Positions 17,674-24,673 of a DNA stretch of 64,000 nt are shown here, one piece after another. The translations under genes were made by a program, and so were the position numbers. A model generated the notes under the pieces. The model saw only the letters and a program-made list of their open reading frames with translations, did no database searches and was not told the origin of the DNA. The stretch lies in contig CALLXF010000086.1 in the NCBI GenBank assembly GCA_938015805.1, positions 1 through 64,000 on the forward strand, written 5' to 3'. The DNA is from an uncultured Saprospiraceae bacterium (lineage in GTDB: Bacteria > Bacteroidota > Bacteroidia > Chitinophagales > Saprospiraceae). Each line of letters starts with the position of its first letter. Position 1 is the first letter of the stretch.

Positions 17674-20600
17674 TTAAAGACTGACAACTTTTACACTAGT
17701 AGAATGATTTTCATTATATAAACGGACGATATAAATTCCTGAACCTAAACTTTGATTTTGGTTGTCAATAGCGAATTGATTATGACCTAGAGCAGTAATT
17801 ACCGTCTGAGACATGATTACTTTGCCATAAATATCTACGACCTCTAGCTGTAGCTGTTCCTCCGCATCATGTACAAAAGAAATCTGAGTGCTAGAGCTAA
17901 AAGGATTAGGATAAACATTTACATCAGTAAGGAAGTCTTGATTAAGCAATTGATCGTTATATTCTTGCTCAAGTGTAATGTCTCTAATTTGTAATTCGCC
18001 AGTGGTGTATAATTCGTTTTGGAAGATTTCCGTTAATTTGATTTCAGATATATTTTGGTTTAGGCTAAGCGTAAACCATTTTTCATTGGCGTTAAGCCTC
18101 ACATCTTTTTCCGAATAAGAGATAGTCGTTTTATGATCAGCAAGAAAAACATTGGCTCCAGCCAAATCTATTTTACCAGCTATAATATCTGTCACCTTAG
18201 TATCTTTCATATCTATACTCATTTGTAACCCACTGATATTTATTTCTTCTTTCGTGTAAAAATGAACTAGTGTTTTATGGTCTACTTTTTCTATATGATA
18301 GGAGAGTACGGTTGTTTCCTTGGATCTATTATCTATTTCCGCGGTGCTAGAATAACTGTTATTTACATCTCCGATTTTAATACCTGCAAAATTAATATCG
18401 CTGAAATGATATTGATCTACAGTTATAAAGTCATTCCACTCCCAAGGGGAATCTGGACTTGCTGCACCGTCGTAAAATCTCCAGCTCGTATTATTAGGAA
18501 AGTCATCATGAATTCCTAGTATCACTTTTCTTAGTTCGATCAGATCGATAGCTGACACCGTATGACTATGATTTATATCAGCAGCAATAAATTGCTCTGG
18601 TCGATCAAATGGTTTTATATCTAAAAGATGTTTTTGGATCAGAATAAGATCTAGTGTGCTCACTCCATTTTTAATATCTCTATTATCATAAGCTTCTACA
18701 CGATACTTATAAGGTGCGATTAAGTTATCGAAAGCAAATAGTCCATTTTTATCTGTCTGTAGGGTACTCATCAATCCATCACTGGACAATCTTATCTCCA
18801 CATCAGAGCAAGCTTGGTTTTGTAAGGAAGAAGTAACCCGTCCATCTAAACGCGAACTTGCAATAGAGCAGTACGCACGGATTGATAAGTCATCTATATC
18901 CCAAGCCGTAACAGTAGAAAAATTTCCAATGGTACAGTAGGGAGTTAATTCGATTTTTATGTTTACCGGACTAGTAATTCTAAAGTCATCATTATTTGTA
19001 AAATCAAAAGACTGTAAGGTCCAATCTCGATTTGTACTGATGGCATCATCCCTGTAAATTTCTACAGTATTTTTTAAGACTCTTATACCATAAAGTGTAG
19101 GGTAGTTATTATCACCTGTCCCTCCTGTTGTCCACTCAAACTGTTCAGGAGCTTTCTCAAAAAAATCAAAATTGCTGATGACGGTTGCGGAGCCAGCTTC
19201 TGGGAACACTAAGAATTCAAACCCGATCATATAGTCAGAATTAGGATCATAGGTACAAGCGACATCTGACGAAACGCACATACCCTGTCCTCCATTGACT
19301 CCAGGAGTACAAGAATGCCCAAAACCACTAGGACGAGAAATTATAGTAGCATCTATCAAAGTACAATCTAATGTTTCTGGATTAGTAGCAGTAAATTCCG
19401 AGTAACCTGCTGCTGCAGAACAATTATTTAAATCGTAGTAAATAACAGTCTCAGGATCAGGTGGAGGTAAAACGATTATCTCAATATTGATCAGACTATC
19501 ACACCCATTATTTGCGGTTATGACCTGCACGTACTGACCAGATACATTAAATGTTTCTCCATTTATATCTATACTATCTCCATCGGTTAGCGTATAACTT
19601 TCTGTTACTTCGTAAGTAGGTAAAACATTCACTTCGATGATAAGTGTGCTATCACAACCGAGGGTAGTGAGATAGTCTTGCTGATATGTTCCTGAAACGT
19701 TATAAACTACACCGTTTACATCTAGGATCTCGTTATCACAAATTTCATATTCCTCCGTAATGACAAAGGAAGGATTTACCGATACTGATATCAGTACCGT
19801 ACTATCACAGTCTTCTAACGTTGTAAAATTTTGTTGGAACGATCCTGCTGTACTGTACTCCTCTCCGTTATAAACTATATTTTCTCCGTCACAAATTTCA
19901 AAATCCACATTTGTTAAGTAAGTCTCGTATACCTCTAGCTGAATCGTAAGGATACTATCACATCCAGAGCTGCTGGTAAATTGCTGAGTATATGTATTTT
20001 GCTCCGTATAAATTTCTCCATTGATAATCAAGGAGTCCCCATCGCAGATACCATTAGAGATAACGGTATTGAAAGATTGTATTTCTATGATTGCAATATT
20101 TATAATACTATCACAACCTTCGGCTGTGGTATAAAATTGTACATATTCTCCTTCCGTATCATAAACCACTTGATTTATTTCTATGGAATCTCCTTCGCAG
20201 ATTTCATACGCTTCTGCTAGTTCATAAGAAGGGAGTACCTCAAGATTTATAAATACGAGACTATCACAACCATCCGAGGTAAAAAGTAATTGTTCGTAGC
20301 TTCCGGCTTCTGTATAACTTTGATCATTTAAGACTAGACTATCACCCTCACATATCACATAATCCACTGCCGCATTTACACCAGCATAACAAAAACTAAA
20401 ATTATCTAAGCCGAGTCCAAAAGCACCAAGGGTTTCTCGATATCCAGAGAATTTTATCTCATAAACCATTCCTGTACAATTACCCAGATTAAAGCCCCAG
20501 CAAGTGGCACGACCATCTCCAGTATCCGGATCTCCCGCCATAATACTATCTTCGAGGATCAGGTTTCCAAATTCGCCAAAGGCCTCTATTTTAAAAACTT

Positions 20601-21015
20601 CACCAAAATCCATATCTAAAATGCAGCCTGCAAAACTATCGATGGCAGTGGCAAAATTTAAAACCACTGGTGGAGAATCTAGACCACTGAGTTGTCCATC
20701 ATCTGTCAGGAAAAAATTACCTATCAGAGCTTGGTCTTGAGGATCAGGAGTATCGTTACCCCATGCACTTCCAAATGCTGCGGCAGGGTTTCCTCCTACT
20801 TCTGCCAGTACGGGAAATCCACCACCTTCTAATGAGAAGGTTAGTCCAAATGATGCCTCAAATTGGTTATTCATTTCTGCTCCTTCGAAGAGATTCATAC
20901 CTTCGATATTTTCAAAATCGAGGAATAAACAACCTTGTAATGTGTCTTGGGCTGATAAGGAAATAGAGCATATGAAAAATGCAAATAAGGATAAGTTTTT
21001 AAGGATGGTGATCAT
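17674..21015 (-). CDS. T9SS-secreted repeat adhesin with dockerin-like segment
   Basis: A large surface or secreted protein. Order: signal peptide (ends SLSAQ), a globular N-terminal region (about 25-215), six tandem ~50-aa repeats (about 218-520) of the form ICDGDSLxINGxxYTxxGxYxQxFTxxxGCDSxxxIxLEV, and a domain at about 525-725 (IYYDLNNCSAAAGY...). A carboxypeptidase-regulatory-like domain (LDGRVTSSLQNQACSDVEIRL) follows. Then comes a dockerin-like pair (NGVSTLDLILIQKHLL... and ADINHSHTVSAIDLIELRKVIL, about 783-830), and finally a type A T9SS sorting domain (VNVYPNPFSSSTQIS...IYIVRLYNENHSTSVKVVSL). The repeats carry two Cys each except the sixth, which lacks the first. Adhesion is inferred from layout. 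It appears monocistronic, followed by an unusually structured 3' region. Confidence 0.85.
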   Translation of the reverse strand: MITILKNLSLFAFFICSISLSAQDTLQGCLFLDFENIEGMNLFEGAEMNNQFEASFGLTFSLEGGGFPVLAEVGGNPAAAFGSAWGNDTPDPQDQALIGNFFLTDDGQLSGLDSPPVVLNFATAIDSFAGCILDMDFGEVFKIEAFGEFGNLILEDSIMAGDPDTGDGRATCWGFNLGNCTGMVYEIKFSGYRETLGAFGLGLDNFSFCYAGVNAAVDYVICEGDSLVLNDQSYTEAGSYEQLLFTSDGCDSLVFINLEVLPSYELAEAYEICEGDSIEINQVVYDTEGEYVQFYTTAEGCDSIINIAIIEIQSFNTVISNGICDGDSLIINGEIYTEQNTYTQQFTSSSGCDSILTIQLEVYETYLTNVDFEICDGENIVYNGEEYSTAGSFQQNFTTLEDCDSTVLISVSVNPSFVITEEYEICDNEILDVNGVVYNVSGTYQQDYLTTLGCDSTLIIEVNVLPTYEVTESYTLTDGDSIDINGETFNVSGQYVQVITANNGCDSLINIEIIVLPPPDPETVIYYDLNNCSAAAGYSEFTATNPETLDCTLIDATIISRPSGFGHSCTPGVNGGQGMCVSSDVACTYDPNSDYMIGFEFLVFPEAGSATVISNFDFFEKAPEQFEWTTGGTGDNNYPTLYGIRVLKNTVEIYRDDAISTNRDWTLQSFDFTNNDDFRITSPVNIKIELTPYCTIGNFSTVTAWDIDDLSIRAYCSIASSRLDGRVTSSLQNQACSDVEIRLSSDGLMSTLQTDKNGLFAFDNLIAPYKYRVEAYDNRDIKNGVSTLDLILIQKHLLDIKPFDRPEQFIAADINHSHTVSAIDLIELRKVILGIHDDFPNNTSWRFYDGAASPDSPWEWNDFITVDQYHFSDINFAGIKIGDVNNSYSSTAEIDNRSKETTVLSYHIEKVDHKTLVHFYTKEEINISGLQMSIDMKDTKVTDIIAGKIDLAGANVFLADHKTTISYSEKDVRLNANEKWFTLSLNQNISEIKLTEIFQNELYTTGELQIRDITLEQEYNDQLLNQDFLTDVNVYPNPFSSSTQISFVHDAEEQLQLEVVDIYGKVIMSQTVITALGHNQFAIDNQNQSLGSGIYIVRLYNENHSTSVKVVSL
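18152..18165 (+). repeat. TTGGC-TCCA-GCCAA palindrome
   Basis: Same 14-mer as at 324. In the adhesin (minus strand) it is codons TTG GCT GGA GCC AA (LAGAN), the same codon phase as other members of the family. Confidence 0.6.
19460..20365 (-). repeat. Six tandem ~150-bp repeats inside the adhesin gene
   Basis: The six protein repeats start at ICEGDSLVLN, ICEGDSIEIN, ICDGDSLIIN, ICDGENIVYN, ICDNEILDVN and LTDGDSIDIN. At DNA level they have diverged, although the complement of GGTTGTGATAGT (GCDS) recurs. They are old enough not to be recombination hot spots of identical sequence. Confidence 0.85.
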
Positions 21016-21230
21016 ATCTGATTCTTAATGGATGGTTAGATGCCCTAAAATAACATAATTATATAAATTATATATATGGTTATGCGATATGACAAACGGT
21101 CAAGATGGACAATATTGAGATACTGTAAAGCAGGATAGCGTTGCATTTAGAATAGGAAAGTTTTAAAAGAAATGTAAAACTTTAGAATTACGTTATTGTA
21201 TTTTCTGGTTCCCTGTTAATCTTTATAAAA

Positions 21231-22709
21231 TTATAATTGAGCAAGGTAGGATTCTGCATTTTTTAGATGGGTCTCTTTTTTTGTCGGATCCATTTTGTCC
21301 CATAGTCTGACCATCATCGACAGGCGATGATTTTTGAGAAAGAAATCTCTGTTTACGCTTATAAATCTCCAGTATAAGCCATCCCATATTTCTTGCCAAG
21401 GGCCTTTAGGGTAATCGGTCATTTTTTTTAGATAGTTACTTCCAGAGATATATGGTTTTGTAGACATCAGTCCTCCATCTGCAAACTGTGACATCCCGTA
21501 GACGTTAGGAACCATAACCCAGTCGTAGGCATCAATAAATAATTCCATAAACCAGCGGTATACTTCGTCTGGATCAAATTCGCATAAGAGCATAAAATTA
21601 CCTAGTACCATTAACCGTTCGATGTGATGAGCATAGGCTGTTTTATTGATTTTTTTAATGGTAATATCTATAGGATCTATACCTGTGGTCCCATCATAAA
21701 AAGAGGCAGGAATCTTGCGATCAAAACCCCAGAAATTTGTAGTTCGTTCCTGACTTCCTTTTGCGATATATATGCCTCTTATAAATTCTCTCCATCCGAT
21801 GATCTGTCTGATAAAGCCCTCTGTAGAATTTATGGGAGTGTCGTTTTTAGCTGCATAAGAGAGGGTAGTATCTATTACCTGTTGCGGTGTTATCAGTCCT
21901 ACATTAAGCATGGGAGTTAAGACACTATGATTTAAAAAATGCTCCGATGAGACGACTGCATCCTCATACGTTCCGAATTCATCAAATCGCTCCGCAAGAA
22001 AAGTATCTAGCCATTCCCTTGCTGCTTTATAAGAAGAGGGGTAAATAGGTCCGTTAACTATTCCTGGATTATCAGAGAAGTGTTTGGAGATATAGATTAT
22101 TGCTTCATCGTAAATTTGATCTTCTTTTGGAAATGATATGGAGGGAGGTGTTTTTGTTTTGGGATATTTTTTTCTATTCTCTGCATCATAACTCCATTTT
22201 CCTCCTATTGGTTTTTCGGCTTCCGCCAATAAAATACTGCGTTTTATACGTTCAGAAATGTACCATTTAGTTTGGAAGTATTTTTTCTTTTCAGGGTTAA
22301 AGAATGTAATTAAATCATCATTAGAGTTAAGGAAGAGAGGACTTTCTACTTTAGTAGTAGCGATATTTGATAGTAATGCTTGTTCTGTTATTTTTTTGTT
22401 TAGCCAGTTGTCTACGGGATCGATATAGTGTATAGAAGTCACATTAGATTTTTCTAAATGCTCGATCAGTTTACGAGTGCATGAAGTAGGATTAGTACAA
22501 TCTATATATTGTATCTTATAATCCTTAGATTTAAGGAAAGACGCATATCTTTTCATCGTGGTACGATGATAGATCAGTTTTTGTTTGTGGAATTTATATT
22601 GATTAAAGAATAGGTCCTCTTCGATGATTATATATTGATTTACATTGTTGCTAAACAGAGGGGAGTCTTTAAATAACTGATGCGGAAAGATGAGATTTAT
22701 GGCTGACAT
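21231..22709 (-). CDS. Cryptochrome/photolyase-related protein (DPRP/FeS-BCP family) without the cluster cysteines
   Basis: This belongs to the deoxyribodipyrimidine photolyase-related family (PF04244), whose studied members are FAD-dependent (6-4) photolyases with a 4Fe-4S cluster. The N-terminal Rossmann part is about 1-130 and the helical FAD part about 200-490. The conserved NKTAYAHHIERLMVLGNF (paired His) and VYGMSQFADGGLMSTKPY are intact. The region that normally reads YCxGC...ACPF is YPKGPWQEIWDGLYW here, and the MACLRHTI-type segment is IDPIDITI. The whole protein has only three Cys. It therefore cannot hold the usual four-Cys cluster. The 492-aa length is close to the family. A DUF2256 gene lies 57 bases upstream on the same strand, as often seen next to photolyases. 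Confidence 0.9.
   Translation of the reverse strand: MSAINLIFPHQLFKDSPLFSNNVNQYIIIEEDLFFNQYKFHKQKLIYHRTTMKRYASFLKSKDYKIQYIDCTNPTSCTRKLIEHLEKSNVTSIHYIDPVDNWLNKKITEQALLSNIATTKVESPLFLNSNDDLITFFNPEKKKYFQTKWYISERIKRSILLAEAEKPIGGKWSYDAENRKKYPKTKTPPSISFPKEDQIYDEAIIYISKHFSDNPGIVNGPIYPSSYKAAREWLDTFLAERFDEFGTYEDAVVSSEHFLNHSVLTPMLNVGLITPQQVIDTTLSYAAKNDTPINSTEGFIRQIIGWREFIRGIYIAKGSQERTTNFWGFDRKIPASFYDGTTGIDPIDITIKKINKTAYAHHIERLMVLGNFMLLCEFDPDEVYRWFMELFIDAYDWVMVPNVYGMSQFADGGLMSTKPYISGSNYLKKMTDYPKGPWQEIWDGLYWRFISVNRDFFLKNHRLSMMVRLWDKMDPTKKETHLKNAESYLAQL
22216..22229 (-). repeat. TTGGC-GGAA-GCCGA palindrome
   Basis: Read on the minus strand the stem allows a T-G pair and the loop is GGAA. In the photolyase gene it is codons TTG GCG GAA GCC GA (LAEAE). 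Confidence 0.55.
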
Positions 22710-22766
22710 TTATTAAGATGCTTAAGTTGATTATTTTCAGGAGATGATAACTATTGGAGTTGTTAT

Positions 22767-22898
22767 TTACGCTTTATTTCTTCTACATTTTTGGCTACAG
22801 TATTTAACCTCGTCCCATACCTTTTCCCATTTTTTTCTCCAGTTAAAGGGTCGTTTGCAAACGATGCATGTTTTAGAAGGGAGATGTTGCTTTTTCAC
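22767..22898 (-). CDS. DUF2256 family zinc-ribbon microprotein, 43 aa (not in ORF track)
   Basis: A short gene missed by the ORF list. GTG start at 22898, stop at 22767, 43 aa. The sequence contains [19 protein letters not shown] and [18 protein letters not shown], the full DUF2256 pattern with two CxxC/CxxxC metal-binding pairs. The only in-frame alternative upstream is non-standard, because a TAA lies about nine codons before the GTG. It sits 57 bases upstream of the photolyase-family gene on the same strand and is probably co-transcribed. DUF2256 genes are commonly found beside photolyase/cryptochrome genes, but their function is not known. Confidence 0.88.
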   Translation of the reverse strand: MKKQHLPSKTCIVCKRPFNWRKKWEKVWDEVKYCSQKCRRNKA

Positions 22899-23009
22899 TT
22901 TTGTATAGCTCTGAATATATCTGATTTAACAGTAAAGTAAAGGGAATGTTTTTATGACTGGAATTATATTCGACGTAAGTCGTAAGAGATCAAATACTAA
23001 ATTTATAAA

Positions 23010-23042
23010 AAATGCCCAAGGTTTATTTTACCCTGAGCATTT
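23010..23042 (-). terminator. Intrinsic terminator of the 23114-23893 gene
   Basis: On the minus strand AAATGCTCAGGG pairs with CCTTGGGCATTT (12 positions, two G-T pairs) and is followed by TTTTTTAT. It lies 70 bases past the stop of the barrel gene and upstream of DUF2256. Confidence 0.8.
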
Positions 23043-23113
23043 ATATCGTTAACTATTTAGCATTTGGATCTTCTTTAAAGTTATAGAAAGAAGAGACTAT
23101 CTATTACCTGCAT

Positions 23114-23893
23114 TTATTTAAATTTATTCCAGACATAAGCGACGCCTATGGAAATACGTAAACCACCTGTATCAAATGGTAATGAGGTTAGTTTTTCTCC
23201 GTTAAATCTCACATCAGGATTAGTGGTATCTTCCTTTAAGCTTATCGGACTAAATGTGACTTGATCTTCTCCAGAAGATGGATCAGAAAAATTTATATCT
23301 AAATTTCCACTGCTCGCAATGTCGTAATTTACCTTTAAAATGATTCCTAGATGTTCGCCGATATTAGTGAAAAAATCTAACCGTGGACCCCATGTAGCTA
23401 CAGAAGAATTTAATCTAGTATTTAAGAAATCTCCAAAAAATTGTTTTTCTCCGATCTGGATAAATAAGCCGTTATTTTCTAGATCTCCTAGATCAAAGCC
23501 ATAGGCTCCTAGTCCACCATTAATACTAGGTCTAATAGAAAATGTATTATATCCTTTTGCCATCGTCATAGTATATCCTACGGATAGTTCGAATATCGTG
23601 TTTTTAGAAAAATCTAAATTGAGATCATATGACATACCGTTATATCGTCCCCACATAAACCCAAATTGGATACCGATACTATTATAATTGTCCTCTACGG
23701 GTGTCGATGATTGTAAATTATCCATAGAAGGGCTGTCGTCTACAAAACTAAATTCTATCGATCCTTCCTCAGCAGCTAGAGTTCTAGGACCTCCACCTAA
23801 ATATAGAGCTCTGTATTTCCACGGAACTTCATCCTGTGCTTGCAGTTGGAAAATAGTAATGAGTAATAAACTAAGTAATAGAAGCTTTTTCAT
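23114..23893 (-). CDS. Outer-membrane beta-barrel-like protein, function unknown
   Basis: A secreted, probably outer-membrane protein of 259 aa. It begins with a signal peptide (MKKLLLLSLLLITIFQLQAQ). Alternating strands follow (GIQFGFMWGRYNGMSYDLNLDF, FELSVGYTMTMAKGYNTFSIRPSINGGLGAYGF, ISIGVAYVWNKFK), ending near the C-terminus with aromatic residues as barrels do. I recognise no specific family. It has its own terminator and no close neighbour on the same strand upstream, so it looks monocistronic. Confidence 0.65.
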   Translation of the reverse strand: MKKLLLLSLLLITIFQLQAQDEVPWKYRALYLGGGPRTLAAEEGSIEFSFVDDSPSMDNLQSSTPVEDNYNSIGIQFGFMWGRYNGMSYDLNLDFSKNTIFELSVGYTMTMAKGYNTFSIRPSINGGLGAYGFDLGDLENNGLFIQIGEKQFFGDFLNTRLNSSVATWGPRLDFFTNIGEHLGIILKVNYDIASSGNLDINFSDPSSGEDQVTFSPISLKEDTTNPDVRFNGEKLTSLPFDTGGLRISIGVAYVWNKFK

Positions 23894-24067
23894 GTTATTT
23901 TTTAGTAGTGATTAATAAAAAATAAATATCTATAAAATTATCGGAACATAGGGCCAGTAGAAGGTAATAGTAAGGATAGGTTTAAGATAAATAGTGCAAT
24001 TTGTGGACTATATAGATGAGATGTAGTTTATGGGTTATTACTACTTTTAAAAACTATGTACTATTCT

Positions 24068-24604
24068 CTAACTTAACAACTTCTCAAAAGGAGTATGAGC
24101 TCTGAGTATTTTTAGGTATTGTAAATCGCAAGAGGTATGACCAGTATTGCCCATAGGTTTAGACAGCTTTTTAAAACCATTTTTAGAATATAGTTTTCCG
24201 GCTTCTGTCATACGTGATACCGTTTCTAAATAGCACTGTACATATCCTTTGTCTATAGCTACACCTATACATATATCTAAGAGTTTTTGTCCCATTCCGT
24301 AACCACGTAATTCTTTGAGGAAGTACATTTTGCGTAATTCGCAAGTGCTATTATCGTTATTAGATAACGGGGCTATCCCGCCGCATCCTAAGATTTTTTT
24401 GTTTGATTCGTTTTCTATAACAAAAAAGGCAGATGCTTCATTGGCGTAAGCCTCATACATTTTTTCTACTTCAGGATCATTTATGGAGTAGCCTTGTCCT
24501 ACGCATCCATACTCAGTCATAACCTTTTTTATGATACGACTTACGGACTGATTGTCCTCCGGTTTTATTTCTCTAATTTGATAAGCATCGATTACTTTGC
24601 TCAT
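24068..24604 (-). CDS. GNAT family N-acetyltransferase
   Basis: An acetyl-CoA-dependent transferase of the GNAT fold, cytoplasmic, 178 aa. The acetyl-CoA binding stretch is visible as LRKMYFLKELRGYGMGQKLLDICIGVA (the RGYGMGQKLL loop, about residues 110-130), followed by the beta-5 strand CYLETVSRMTEAGKLYSKNGFKKL. It resembles amino-acid or small-molecule acetyltransferases, but the acceptor is not predictable. A terminator separates it from the upstream T9SS gene. A palindrome of the TTGGC family is inside (24441). Confidence 0.88.
   Translation of the reverse strand: MSKVIDAYQIREIKPEDNQSVSRIIKKVMTEYGCVGQGYSINDPEVEKMYEAYANEASAFFVIENESNKKILGCGGIAPLSNNDNSTCELRKMYFLKELRGYGMGQKLLDICIGVAIDKGYVQCYLETVSRMTEAGKLYSKNGFKKLSKPMGNTGHTSCDLQYLKILRAHTPFEKLLS
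24441..24454 (+). repeat. TTGGC-GTAA-GCC(TC) half-conserved palindrome
   Basis: TTGGCGTAAGCC with a GTAA loop; the outer two pairs of the stem are lost. In the GNAT gene (minus strand) it is GAG GCT TAC GCC AA (EAYAN), in phase with the family. Confidence 0.45.
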
Positions 24605-24618
24605 AATTAATGATTATT

Positions 24619-24655
24619 AAAAAAGCCTTTCTCGATGTCATCAAGAAAGGCTTTT
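24619..24655 (-). terminator. Intrinsic terminator of the 24674-27109 gene
   Basis: AAAAGCCTTTCT pairs perfectly with AGAAAGGCTTTT (12 bp) around a short loop that can itself pair (GATG/CATC). On the minus strand it is followed by TTTTTT. It starts 18 bases past the stop of the T9SS gene. Confidence 0.9.
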
Positions 24656-24673
24656 ATAATTAAGTATTTATTT

